Assembly (NCBI GenBank): GCA_007922225.1
Contig: ML679959.1
Location: forward strand, 25,552,107 to 25,616,106
Origin: Emydura subglobosa
Taxonomy: Eukaryota; Chordata; Testudines; Chelidae
Length of the DNA stretch: 64,000 nucleotides
Direction of reading: 5' to 3'
In this document: positions 36,398-47,800 of the stretch, piece after piece
How the letters are laid out: each line of letters begins with the position of its first letter
How positions within the stretch are numbered: the stretch's first letter is position 1
Notes under the pieces: model-generated
The model's database searches: none
Told to the model about the DNA's origin: nothing
What the model saw: only the letters and a program-made list of their open reading frames with translations
Made by a program: the position numbers and the translations under genes

Positions 36398-39300
36398 TTA
36401 GGTCTGCAAAGCCTCCAGCGCCAGGGCGATGAGGCCGGGCATGCTGCGGTACAGCGCGTCGCTCTCCAGCCCCACCAGGGCGGGGAAGGCCGTGGCTCTC
36501 CCTCCAACCGTGGCTCGGACCCGTGCCCTGTACAGCCCCTTGGCATTCTTGGAGCCCGGGTCCACCAGGATCTGTGGGGAGTGGGGGGCGGCGTGATAGA
36601 GCGGGAGGGGACGCGGAGCCGCAGTGCCCTGAAAATGGTTCTGCCTGCGCTGCCCGGGTGGGGAGAGACCCATTGCTCAGGGTCCCCCCTTGTGGAGCCA
36701 CGAGGGAGCCCCTGGGGGGGGCAGCTGGGTTCAGTGGCTCCTCTGAGTGGGGGGGTAGGGGGGCACTTGTTCCTCCCTGCTGGGGTCAATCTAGCCTGCC
36801 CTATGGGCTGGCAGCGGGATTTGAACCCAGGACACGTGGAGATAAAAAGCTGGTGCTGTGGCTGGAGCTCAAGGGCTCCCCAGGAGCAGACTCTGTCTGT
36901 TACGTGGGCCAGCCACTACAGGGGGACAGATTCTCCCCACACAGCTGGGGGGTAGCCATGGGGGGGGGCGGAGGCTGACGGGGGTTACCAGTGTGGGGGT
37001 AGGGGGAACAGCGGCGGGGGGCAGGTCTCTCAGCAGCAGGAGCCAGGGCGCGGTGCTGGGGGCTGGCTCTGCACCCCACATGCACTGGCCCCAGGGTGGC
37101 CGCCTAGCTCCCTGCGTCCCCATGGGGCGTAGCTCACTCACCTCCTGGAAAGTCATGGCCAGGTCCCCCTCCGGCACCTGCAGGACCCAGCGGTAGAGCT
37201 CCCGCACCACGCGCACCTGCAGCGCCGCCTCCTGCAGCCCTGGGCAGCCTGCACCAAGAGCGGGGGGGGGGCCAGTCAGGGACCCCGAAATCCTTCAGCC
37301 CCGCCCACTGGCTTTTCCCTGCTGCTTTTCGTCTCAAGGGGGCCGAAAGGGCTTGACACGTTCTATGGGCTGGGCAAGGAGCGCTGCAGCCACCTCTGGG
37401 GTGCAGGGTAGCTGCCGTCGAACGGCGCACAGTAACGCCATGGGGCTGTCGGGGATGCGGGGAGGGGAAGCAAAGCCCCTGTTGCCAGCCAAGAGGGCAG
37501 TGGGGTCCCCAGCGCTGGGAAGCAGGGCTGATGACCCCCTAACCTGGCACCGTCCTGACCCCTGAGGGGGAACGGGTAAGCTGCCCTGCCCCCCACCTGT
37601 GGGGTGGAGAGGGAAAGGCCTGCTGGGCTGGAGGGGGCACCTGGCACACTGAGCCCAGCTGGCAGAAGCTCCAGCTGGCTCTGCCCCGACGGGGCACGGC
37701 GGAGGCTGGGCACATCTCAGCTGCAGCGGGGGGGGGGTCCCAGTGCAGCCCTCCCCCCTTGGGCTGGGAGGTGGGAACCCGCGCCTTATCCCACCCGAGG
37801 GCCCCGGGGTGGGCATACCTCTGCGATCGCCTGGTCCTTCGCCGGCCAGGAGGGCTCCCCCCAGCTCACGCCTCGCCCGCAGGGCCAGGTGTCCGGTAGC
37901 CGCAGATCCTGCCCCAGAGACAGAGAGAGGCTCCAACCAGCCTGTGGGGAGCGGGCAGGCTCCCCCAGACCCTGGCACCCATACGCTGCCAGAGCACTGC
38001 TGGCAACACGCAGCACCGCTGCCGTGAGCTGGGTGGCACAGCTGGCACCGGCGCGCCTGAGACTGCCAGAGGCCCAGCTGGACAGCCCAGGGCCGGACCC
38101 TGTGGCGCAAGGCAGGGCAATGCCATGGCAGGCCCCACGGTGCCAACGCATCTGAGATCAAACCGAGCATGGCCATGCCCAGTGCAGCCCCCCTGGGGCG
38201 AGTGACTTGCTGGGGCGAGCATCCCAACGTCTGCCCCCAGCTTACTCCTCCCCTCCTGGGAGGAATGGGGGTCCAGGCAGGGGAGGTGGGGGTGGCAGTG
38301 GGGGGAATGCGTACTTGCCTGGCCTGGGGAGGTAGTAGATGTGGGGGTCCTGGCGTGGCCCGAAGGGGAGAGGGGGATCCCTGGCGTGGCCCGGGCGGGG
38401 AAAGTGGCAGATCTGGGGGGATGAGGATACCTGCCGTGGCCCGGCGCGCCCGGGCGGGGAAAAGGTTCCCGTAGAGCTGCTCCATGAAGCGGGGCAGGGT
38501 GTGGGTGAAGAAGGTGAAATCCAGCTGGTTTCGGAAGAACTCCTCGGCGCGGCGCAGGAAATCCAGCAGCGTCTGGGCGTAGGAGCGCAACTCTGCGGGG
38601 AACGGGGCATTAACGGGCCGTCCCCCATCGTCCCTGGCGCCAGGGCCTGGAGAGCAGCTGGCACGGCCCTGACTCAGTGAAGCCTTTGTCCCCTGAGCTC
38701 AGTGGCCTGGCCCTGGGGTGCCCCTGCGCCCTCCCTGTCCCGCTCAGCCCCTACAGCGTGTTGCCAGCTGCCCCGTTAGCTATAGGGGCGGGCCCCAGAG
38801 GACCAGGGCCACAGCTCACGCCAGGAGTTCAGTGTGTCCCCCAAGCCGTAGCTGGGGGTGCGGTGTCCCCCCACAACACGCCCAGCCCTGCGCCACTCAC
38901 CACATCTCCTCCTCTTCGTCCTGCAGGTCTCCTCGGCGACGCGGGCACAGGCGGGCTGCCCCAGGGGTGGGGCGCACGAGCGGGCGTAGAAGGAGCAGAG
39001 GTGGGCGAGTGCCGCGCTCTGGCGCTCGCCGGGCAGCTGGGACGTGGCCAGCAGCTCGAAGCAGGTGGGCTCCCTGCTCTCGGGTAGTTCTGAGGAGGGC
39101 GAGGTGGTAGGGATAGAGAGAGGACCACAGCCCCGGCAGCCCTCCCCCTTCTCGCCCCCCATCCCTGGGGGAGCCCCGGGCACCACCCCATCGCATCCTC
39201 CTGTCCTGCCTGCAGAGACTCAGTTCCCAGCCCTGGCGCTGCCCTCTGGGACCCTTCCCCCACGGCTGACATGATACCCTGCAGTGCCTGGTCCCAGCCA

Positions 39301-42300
39301 GCCAATGCCCCTTGCCTGCCCGCCCCCGCCACTCCCCAGCCCGTGGCCCTGCGGCTCAGGCTGCTCTGCCCTCCTCCCAGCTGGCCGCGGCACTCACTGT
39401 CCATCTGGCGGCGGATCCAGTCGGTGACGGCTGTCATGCGGGTGTACACTCCCGGCTTGCCCTGCTCCCCGCAGCCGTCTCCCCAGGATGTGATGCCGTA
39501 CAGCACGGATTGCTGCGAGCCGGGCTCCTGGCATGTCAGGGGCCCGCCGGAATCTCCCTGGGGGAGACGCAGCCACGGGTTGGCATGCAGCGGGGGGAGG
39601 TAGATGGAGCAGGAACCAGCTCTGAGGTGTCCAGGGAGCATGAGGGATCGCCCTTCCACCCTGCCCCATCCTGCCATTGGCCCCTTTGGGTAGAGGGTAA
39701 ACTGAGGCACGGTGATGGGCAGGCCCTGGCCAGCAATAGGACCCAGGAGAAGCCGCCCCTTGGACCAGATGCAATCTGTGCCCAGCCTTCCGGGAGCCCC
39801 CCACTCTGCCCTGCCCTACCCAGGCAGCAGCCCCCCTCCCTCCATGCGTGGCTCTGCCGCCAGGTCACACCCAGGAGAGGGATTCCTGCCGGGCCTGTGC
39901 CAGGGCCCTGCCCCACTCCTGGTTCTGCCCCTCAGTGGAGCCCAGCAGCACAGCTGGCCTCAGCAGTGGCTGCTCCATGCGTGGCCCAATGTGGGGGGGG
40001 CGCCCCCTTCACACCCCTGCCCCCCCCCCAGCCGTTACCTGGCAGGAGTCGATGCCGCCGGCCAAGTAGCCGGCGCAGAACATGGCGCTGGTGAGCAGCT
40101 CCTTGCCCAGCGCGCTGCGGCAGGCGTCCTGGCTCAGCAGCGGCACCCGCGCCTCCATCACCACCGCGGCCGACGGCCCCTCTGCCAGGGCAAAGAGCGA
40201 GTCATGGGCAGGCTGCTGCCCCCCCCTCCCCAGGTAGCCTCCCTCCCCCTGTGGTGCCAGGACCCACTGCCTGGGCAGCAGGGAGCCATGCCCGGCTTGT
40301 CTGCAGTGCCAGGGCCGTGCCCCGCTCTGGGCTGGGCTGCTGGGGCTCTGCTGGGGAGCGTGCGGGTAGCGCCTGGTGGCTGGCTTGGCTGAGATGCCAG
40401 ATGCCCTGTCCCAGCACGGTGGAGAACCCAGCTGGCTGGGACCCCACTGGCCTGCAGAGGACGCTGCTGCGGCAGGGAAAGCACCTGGCCCAAGCCCCAC
40501 GCCCCTGGGAGGGGGCCCACCAGAAGGGGGCGCAGGTGAGCGCTCGGCAGCACCGGCCCCAGTGCCGCCCCCCCCACCTACCTGGGTAGAGGGAGCCCCA
40601 GCCAGCGATGTAGCAGGGCGTCCCCGGGCCGGGCTCCTGGGGGCCGTCGGGCAGGCACACCGGGCTCAGCCACGCCGAGGGGGCCGCCGGGCGCGCCAGC
40701 TCCAGCAGCGCCACGTCGCTGTGGAAGGTCTTGGGGTTGAACTGCAGGGGGAGGAGCAGGGGGTCAGGCTGAGGGGAAGCGGGGGGCTGGGAGGAGTGAG
40801 GGGATGATCTGGGGATTGGGACGCCGGGGGCAGGGGGCGGTTGGGGTGCCAGGGGCAGAGGGTGGTCAGGGGGCATGTGGGGTGCCAGCGCCTGGGGCAG
40901 GCAGGTGGGGGGAAGGCCGAGGGGGGCCCCCCCCTCTTACCTTGGGGTGGGTGATGATGCGCTTGACGGGCAGCACCTGCTCGCCTTCGTCCCGCCTGGC
41001 GAGGTCATAGTCCCCCCCCACCACTGTCCAGGCCAGCTCGTTGCGGTTCCTGTGGTGGGGCAGAGCAGGGGTTGAGGGGGGGCCCCCAGGCAGAGCCAGG
41101 CCCCACTCAGCAGGTCTGGTCCGGGCCCCTCGGGGTCCCCTGTCCTGGGGCTCAGCTGTCCTGCGCCAGGCACCTTCCCCGCTGCAGGGGGCAATAGGGG
41201 AACGTGGCCGGGAGGAGGCTGCCCCATTGCCTCTGGTAGCCGAACCGCCCGGGGCCAAGCCCTGTGGCTGGGGCAGCCCAGTCCTTCTCTGCGCTGGGCT
41301 GGCACCGGCCAGCTGCACCCCCCCGAGGTCCGCGGCCAGGCTGCCGGGTGCCCGTCGCTGCCCGTGCCCCCGGGGGCTGGCCCCAGCCGTACCCGGTAAA
41401 GCAGTGCGCAGCCGTGAGGACCCAGGCATCCCGCACCAGCGCCCCGCCACACATCAGCTCCCCGCCGAGCCGCACCGAGACCAGCCAGGGCCAGGCGCCC
41501 CGGGGGGCCACACTGCCCCCCACGATCTTGCCCTGGGCTGCTGTGGCGTTGGGAGCCACCAGCCCCTGGCCACAGATCCCTAGGGAGGAAGAGAGAGGGA
41601 AGAGATCAGAGGAGGGGAGGGGGGAGACCGTCCCTCCCCCCAGCCCCCCAAGCTCAGTGCTACTCAACCCTGGGCTCCCCCACCCCAGCTCTGCCGAGGC
41701 CCCCCACTCCCCACCCGCAGCCCCCTGCTGTCTTTGTCCGGCGCGTTTCATGACACGAGGCTCCCATTCTGCCCCAATATCTGCAGAGGTCACCGAGCAC
41801 TCAGACTTGGGACAGGACCGAACCGGGGCTGGTGAGAGTCTGTTCCTTTAACGGGGCTCTGAAGGGGTGGGTCTAGCTCTGGCGGGGGGGCCAAGAGCGG
41901 GGAGGGGGGGCGGCCTGTCTTCATGGAGCTGTCACGCTTAATTGCAGTTAACAAGCTGCATGCACGTGTGTGCGCGCCAGGGCTGCATGGCGTGTGTGCG
42001 CCGGCATGCCAGGGACCCGCTGTGCGCGTTTGGGCCGGGGACACGCACAGCCGGGCCCTGGGGCAGCCGCGGGAGCCCCCACAGCCCTGCCAGCTGCCTG
42101 CAGTGCCCCTGTGGCGCTGTGGTCCCATGCCAAACTTGGCGGGCTGGACGGAGGGTACGGGGAGCTACGAGCTCAGAAAGCGGGGCCCGGGCCGGGTGAA
42201 CCCGACAGGGCAGATACCCCTGCCCCCGTGGGGTCTCTGCCCCATCACCATCTGTCGTCGAAGCTGGGGCACGTCCCTGCCTGGCAGTAGGGTGAGGCCC

Positions 42301-45300
42301 GGACCTTGCCCCCGTGCCCGCCCCACACCTGGGATGGGATGTGGCCCCAAAATCCCTCGAGCGGCTGCAAACTCTCACCTGGCGCCGGCTGGTCCGAGAG
42401 GCTGTTCAGATCATCCGTGTCGCTCTCCAGTCCTGCGGGGGGACAAGAGGGGTGGGCTGGGCTGCCTGGCACATGGGCCACCCGCTTGCAGGGGCCTCCT
42501 GGACCCTCCACCTCCTCCCCTGCTGGGCCCAGTCACGACCTCCCAGGCCCCGCGGGAATCAGCCTCCTGCCCAGGCCAGGGGGGTTCTCTGTCATTTGGT
42601 GTTTGTTATTGTAGGGTCTCCTGTGTGTTGGGGCTGTGCAGAGTGGTTTGTTTATTGTAGGGTCTCCCACGAGCGAAACCCAGCCACTCAGTGGCTCCCC
42701 AGTGACAGCCTGGGGCCTGGAGGCTCTCAGGCTCTTTCCCATCTGTGGGCAGGGGCAGGGCGAGGTTTGCCCTGGTGCCGTCCCTTGAGGAGAGGACGGG
42801 GGCTACAATGCAGAGCTTTGAGTGCTGGAGCCCAGCTCCAATTCTGAGCAGCAGAATGTGACCCGGGCCTGTTTCCCTGCACTCTGCCCTGCGACAGGCC
42901 CCGTGCGCCACAGGGCACTCACCCAGCGGGGTTTCCCCACTTGGCCGGGCTCCCTCTTTGTTATTGTAGGGTCTCTTTTGAGATCCCTCCATCAAACCGG
43001 CCCGAGCCGGCCCCAGTGGCGCCCCCTGCAGGCCTTGAGGACGCAGCTGAGCGGGTGGCAGCTGGCACAGCAGACCAGAGGCGGAGTGGGTGCCGAGTTG
43101 CATTCGGCACCAGCTCCTGGGGCTGGGTTGCTGTGGAGGAGCTGGGCTCAGCCCCGGGGGGTGACGCCCTCCAGCTCCTGCTCTGAGGGGCCCCGGGGGA
43201 GCTGGGCCTGGAGCCCCTTGGCCACAGACAAGGTGGGCACCAAATGAGGGACACGGCAGCCACCCCGCTTGGCCCTGGGCCGGGCTGGCACCTACTGCAC
43301 TCCTGCAGGCGCAGCTGGCAGCGCCCGGCCATCAGGCGGATGCAGGCATCGGGGCCCAGGTCGGCGTCACGGCACAGATGCTGGTAGGGGGCGCAGGCCT
43401 TGCTCAGTGCCCAGTTCCTGGCGGGCTGCTCCGGGGTGGCCTGTGCTTCCAGTACCACCTTGCAGCTGGGCAGGGGAGCCGGAGGGACCTCCGGGGCTGG
43501 GGAGAAAGGAGCCCCGTGAGAGCGGAGCCCACTCCCTGCCCCCGGGCTGTGCAGTGGGCTGGACTGTCAGCCGGGGCCCCATGCCACCGGATCGCCCCTC
43601 ACCCCCGCCCTCCAGTTCTTCCCCCGTCACGCAGGCTGAACACCCACTGTGTGGGCCTTTGTTTGTTATTGTAGGGTCTCTCAGGAGAGCTGGGTTGCGC
43701 ACATGTGGGTTTGTTATTGTAGGGTCTCTCAGGAGANNNNNNNNNNCTGGGTTGCGCACATGTGGGTTTGTTATTGTAGGGTCTCTCAGGAGAACTGGGT
43801 TGTAGGATTGCCTGTGGGGGATGGGGCTGCCCACCCAGCACAGGTTGGTCGTTCTAGCCCCCATGCTTGGTGTTAGCAAGAGAGCTGTGAGGCCGCCTGC
43901 GCAGCTTTGTTATTGTAGGGTCGCTCGCTGGAGTGCCTAGGATGCAGGCAACGGCAGGGTCACGGCTGCTCCAGCGAGTCACCCCGCTCTGCCCCGCCAA
44001 TGATCTCCCTGCAGTGGGGCTGCTGCTGAGCAGGGGACAGGCCCCGGGGCTCGTGCTGCTGGTGTGTGTGGCCGGGCAGAGGGCACTCACGGACACACTC
44101 CCCGCTGCGGTTGCCGCAGTCCCTGAAGAGACAGGGCGCACACTCCCCGCACTCCTGCACCAACCGCTCATGCTCAGCCAGCGCCCCCTCCAGGGCCACC
44201 AGGGCGCTCTTCAGGGCAGCCTCCAGGACCAGCGTCCCCCGACTGGACAGCACTGCAGAGAGAAGAGCCCCGTTATCCCCAGCCCGCAGCCCCGGCGGTC
44301 AGCCCCCTGGCCTGGACAGGGGTGCCAAGCCCCCTTTGCCTTCCCTTGGGGCTGCTCTAACTTACGCTGCACCTTAACCACGCCCCCTCCCTGCCCCTGA
44401 CCACGCCCCTCCACGCAGGGGGATCCCAGGGGAGTTCCACCCTCTGCTCTCCATTGGGCCTCTGGGTGATTGTGACTCAGGCGCAGTGAGTGCAGGGCAC
44501 AGACCTGGGAGGCAGGGCCAGGCCCTGGGAGCCGGGGAGATCAGGGGCCGGGCTGGGCATCTCCTGAGCACATGGGCTTTTTGGCTTCCCGGCTGGGAGC
44601 CCATCCGATGCCTGGCGGTGGGAGGGTCCACGGGTGATGGAAGCCCCCCCACCAGCGCAGCATCACACCGGGAGGAAGCTGGCACACACAGGACCCAGGT
44701 GAGTAGGTAGCCCAGCTGGGAATTGGATCCTGGAGTCCCGGCTCCCCTGTGTGCATGGCTTTCACGCCAGCTGCTTCCAGGCCCCTAGAGGCTGAGTGGG
44801 GCGTGCGAGGCTCTGGGAGCGGGGGGGGGGGGCCGGGCCTGGGGCCGGGCGCAGAGACGCCAATGAAGCCCATCCAGGCAGCCCTCCCAAACGACGTGGG
44901 TATGTGCCGTGCAGGAGCCAGGCTCCCTGCCCTTTCGGCTGGGGTCGGATGCGTGGTTGCACTGGAGAGGGGGTGTTTGCGTGGGGGTTGCACTGGGGGA
45001 GGAGGTGTTCACGGGAGCTGGGGGGGATTGCATGCATGTGTTTGCGTCTGTGAGATCCAGCTGCCCGTCACGGTCATGCTCCGGTTCCCAGGAGCTACTT
45101 CAGGGCACGGTCCGGGGGTCAGGGTCCAAAGGGCCAGTCCAAGGCTCACCGTGAGGGGGAGCAAGCGGGGCTCAGCCCTTCCCTGCGCATGCGGCACCCA
45201 CGCCCGGTGCAGGGTTTTGCTGAGGGGCAGGGAGGAGTCCACCCGGGACCTGGCATTTCAATTAACCCGCAAAAGCCAACAGGTGCATGCAGGGTGGGGG

Positions 45301-45883
45301 GACGCCCCTGCGCACTCATCTCCCCCCACGGCCCCTCCTCTCCCCGCAGAGCCCCCCACGGGCCTGAGCAGCTGCCGCAGAACAGCCTGGGGTGGGCATG
45401 GTGAAACCCACCAGGACAGGAGCCCCGAGCCCTTACAATGAGCCTGGGGATTCCTGGCGGGGGGCTGCCCTATCACACCCATGGGGAAGCTGTTGCACAG
45501 AGGGTGAAGGGATTTGCCTACAGTCCCAGGTGAGTAGGAGGCAAAGCTGAGAATAGGTAGGACCCAGGAGTCCTGGCTCTAACCACTAGACCTTGCTCCC
45601 TCCCGAAGCCAGGAATGGGACCCAGGAGTCCTGGCTCCCAGCCCTCCCACCCCTGCGCTGCTTGGCAGCTGCACCAATCCTGTAAGCAAAGCCCCCGGGC
45701 AGCAGATGAGCCCCTTGCCTGGAGCCCGGTTGCCCGGCAGGGCTCTGCCTGGGCAGCAGAGGAACTGGTGACCCGCTGGGACAGGCACTGACCTTGCAGG
45801 ACGCTGGCTGGCATCTGGTGCAGCTCCTTGCCCAGGGGGGCTCCAGCCGTCAGCTGGAGGAGGCAGACCAGCGGCAGCAGCAT
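36398..45883 (-). CDS. PRSS56: Secreted trypsin-like serine protease 56
   Basis: Fourteen coding exons (minus): 45883-45793, 44252-44091, 43496-43296, 42432-42379, 41579-41393, 41049-40941, 40741-40582, 40181-40039, 39557-39398, 39089-38901, 38592-38431, 37908-37819, 37248-37142, 36571-36398. They total 1989 nt, 662 aa (human is about 603), all in phase. A signal peptide ([15 protein letters not shown]) leads a Cys-rich propeptide. Activation is predicted at K187|IVGG. The catalytic triad is H228 (TAAHC), D277 (SDVALLEL) and S372 (GDSGGP). D366, six residues before Ser, predicts trypsin-like cleavage after Lys/Arg. The C-terminal region (about 423-662) holds PRSS56-specific blocks: '[19 protein letters not shown]', '[12 protein letters not shown]', '[18 protein letters not shown]' and a final 'LEALQT'. 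Loss in mammals causes small eyes; it is expressed in retinal glia. Exon 12 is the least conserved but is the only in-phase link I found between exons 11 and 13. Confidence 0.93.
36800..36910 (-). repeat. tRNA-derived SINE fragment in PRSS56 intron 13
   Basis: The minus strand carries CTGGGTTCAAATCCCGCTG (near 36811-36830), a B-box/T-loop of a tRNA-derived SINE, preceded by CACAGCACCAGC. It is diverged and lacks a clear tail. Confidence 0.5.
43655..43800. repeat. 47-48 bp minisatellite spanning an assembly gap
   Basis: Units at 43690-43736 and 43747-43793 are identical apart from the base that follows each. Each starts CTGGGTTGCGCACATGTGGG and contains the 19-bp motif. Part of a further unit precedes 43690. 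A 10-N gap separates the two units, so the true copy number is unknown. Confidence 0.9.
43737..43746. other. Assembly gap (10 N)
   Basis: Ten N characters between identical tandem units in PRSS56 intron 2. No exon is interrupted. The gap is probably a placeholder for a collapsed repeat. Confidence 0.99.
45490..45650 (-). repeat. MIR-like SINE fragment in PRSS56 intron 1
   Basis: Contains ACCCAGGAGTCCTGGCTC twice, along with CTAACCACTAGACC and an upstream GGATTTGCCTACAGTC. It is the reverse orientation of the amniote tRNA-headed SINE also seen near 35.2 kb. Confidence 0.65.
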
Positions 45884-46055
45884 GGCGTGGCAGGGGGGAA
45901 GCCGGGCTAGTTCCCGGCCAGCTCGTCCCCTCCGCCTGCCTGGCTGTGCCGGGAGCCCGGCCGGTGCAGGGGTTCCCCCCTCGCGCCTCTCGTCTCAGGC
46001 ACTGTCTACTCCGGAGATGACAGGGGAACAATGAGCCCCGGGGCGAATGGCGTTG

Positions 46056-46063
46056 TATATATA
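46056..46063 (-). promoter_or_regulatory. TATA box of PRSS56
   Basis: A TATATATA octamer (GTATATATAC context) about 175 nt upstream of the PRSS56 ATG. It is the only such motif in the GC-rich upstream region. Transcription would start near 46025-46030, giving a 5' UTR of about 145 nt (inference). Confidence 0.6.
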
Positions 46064-46120
46064 CAGTGCCCCAGGGGGGCCGGGGCCGCGCGTTCCCATG
46101 CCGGGGACACACAAACAGCT

Positions 46121-46246
46121 GAATTCATTAACGCAGCGCCTGGCGGTGGTGCCAGGGCCCCGCCGTGGGGAAGGGACGGGAAAGGGGGAGCGAAGGTGCC
46201 GGGAAACGGGGGGCGGGTGGAGAGCGGATCCGGTGGGAATTCATTA
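46121..46246 (-). promoter_or_regulatory. Repeated homeodomain-type site upstream of PRSS56
   Basis: The decamer GAATTCATTA (minus strand TAATGAATTC) occurs exactly at 46121-46130 and 46237-46246, 116 bp apart and about 240-360 nt upstream of the ATG. TAAT cores are bound by homeodomain factors, which are prominent in retina where PRSS56 acts. Function is inferred. Confidence 0.4.
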
Positions 46247-46369
46247 GGGTAGTGAGTTCGCCAGGCCCTGGCTGGCTGGCTTGGGAGCAAGGGCCTGGCT
46301 ACAGCCTTCCCCGCTCTGAATGAGTTCATTGTTCCCGGCCCCCGAGCGGGCGGCCCCATCAAAGCGTCC

Positions 46370-46410
46370 CCCTAATGATCACAGGCGACCCGCCTGGCTT
46401 GATCATTTTC
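46370..46410. promoter_or_regulatory. AT-rich palindromic pair upstream of PRSS56
   Basis: TAATGATCA at 46373-46381 and TTGATCA at 46399-46405 flank a GC core, giving two TGATCA palindromes 24 bp apart. It may be part of a conserved upstream element; no factor is named. Confidence 0.25.
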
Positions 46411-47139
46411 ACGCTTTGAGCCTCGCCAAGCCGCTGTTGTCAGTTCACATCACCGCGGCCCCGGCACGGACCTGGGGCCCGGGCCCCCGAACGGCCCGGC
46501 CGTTGGCGTTGGGGCTGGGGGGCTCGGGCTGAGAACGGCTGCGTCAGCAAATCCTGAGAAGGCCCCGGGGCCGCTGTGCCCACCTGCTCGCCCAAAATGA
46601 TTGAGAACGCAAGGCTGCACCGTGCCCACGGCACCCGCGCCGTCCCGTGATCCGCCGGGGAGGCGGCGATGGCAGGGCCTGGTGCTTGGGGGGGGTGGGT
46701 AACCCCTGGGGGTGCAGGGGCCGTGCTGTCTTTCGGGTGGGGCTGTGCAGGAGCCAAGCGGAGGCCAGTGAGGACAGTGGAGGTTCCCACTTGCTCCGTG
46801 GGCTTTGAGTCGGGCTGCGTTGTGCAAGGCGCTGCAGAGACACACCCCACTCCAGCCTGAGGAGCCCTGAAACCCCAAGCAGACCGAGGTGGCGTTCTCT
46901 GTGGGGAGCAGACAGGTGGGGGCGTTGGAAAGCGGGGTGCCCCCCGCCTGTCTGCAATTCCTGACCTAGCAGTGCCTTGCACAACGGGGCCTGACTGGAA
47001 ACCCAGTGGGCCCCCTGCCGGCCCTTCCAATTCTCCCCACACCTCACTGGCCCCACCCCCCCACCCTGCCCTTGTGCCCCCTTCAGACCCCCCCCCACCC
47101 TCTGCATCTGCCTTGTCCGCCTGTGGAGCCGGAGGAGGG

Positions 47140-47800
47140 CTCTGTGTATCTAGAGCACATAAGGAGGTGGGGGCCCACACTGGGAGACCGGGTCCAGGTC
47201 TGGTCGCCCCATCCCAACGAGGATATAGTGGGACTGGAAAAGGTTCAGAGAAGGGCAACAGAGATGACCAAGCGCATGGAACGGCCCCCGCCCGAGGAGA
47301 GACTAAAGCAATTCAGGCTGTTCATCTTAGGAAAGAGAGGACCGAGGGGGGATATGGCAGAGGTCTATGAAACCGTGACTGGGGTGGAGCAAATGACTAG
47401 GGACATATTCTTTACCCCTTCACATGGCGTCACCCAATGCCATGAATAGGCAGCAGCTTGAATGCAAACAAGAGGAGCTAGTTTTTCACATAATGCACAA
47501 TTAACCTGTGGAACTCCATGCCAGGGGATGTTGTGAAAGCCAAAAGTATAACGGGGTTCAGAAAAAACCTGGAGAAGTTCCTGGCGAACAGGTCCAGCAA
47601 CGGCCAAAATGGTCAGGGACACAACCCCGTACTCGGGATGAACCTAAACCTCTAACTGCCAGAAGCCAGGGGTGGATTTGCCCTGTTCTGTACACTCCCC
47701 CTGCTGCTCTGGTACAGGCTGCTGTCAGAGACAGGATACAGGACCAGATGGGCTTTGGTCCGACCCAGGAGGGCAGCTCTTAGGTTCTGATGACACCTCT
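47140..47800 (+). mobile_element. CR1-type LINE, truncated 3' end
   Basis: Shows the ordered hallmarks of an amniote CR1 tail: CAGAGAAGGGCAACAGAGATG, GAGGAGAGACTAAAGCAATT, GGGGGATATGGCAGAGGTCT, AACCTGTGGAACTCCATGCC, GATGTTGTGAAAGCCAAAAG and, at the end, GGACCAGATGGGCTTTGGTC followed by CCAGGAGGGCAGCTCTTA. The 5' part, including reverse transcriptase, is absent. Divergence from the usual consensus suggests an old insertion. Truncation at the 5' side is normal for this family. Confidence 0.9.

Larger units (their letters stand above)
42602..43924 (+). repeat. Seven copies of a 19-bp motif in PRSS56 introns 2 and 3
   Basis: TTTGTTATTGTAGGGTCTC occurs at 42602, 42647 (one extra T), 42957, 43662, 43710, 43767 and 43906 (one mismatch). 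Three copies are in intron 3 and four in intron 2, on either side of exon 3. Three of the intron 2 copies belong to a tandem array; the others have unrelated flanks. I do not recognise the motif. Confidence 0.85.

Noticed and set aside
38300..38330. Possible micro-exon between PRSS56 exons 11 and 12
   Set aside because: A CCCCAG / GCAAGT pair would bound only 5 nt and break the frame. Exons 11 and 12 already join in phase without it.
37334..38590. 418-codon minus-strand open frame
   Set aside because: It reads through PRSS56 exons 11 and 12 together with their introns. Only the exon parts match PRSS56.
47140..47449. A 147-codon open frame as a real protein
   Set aside because: The DNA is the well-known CR1 3' tail; the open frame is incidental.
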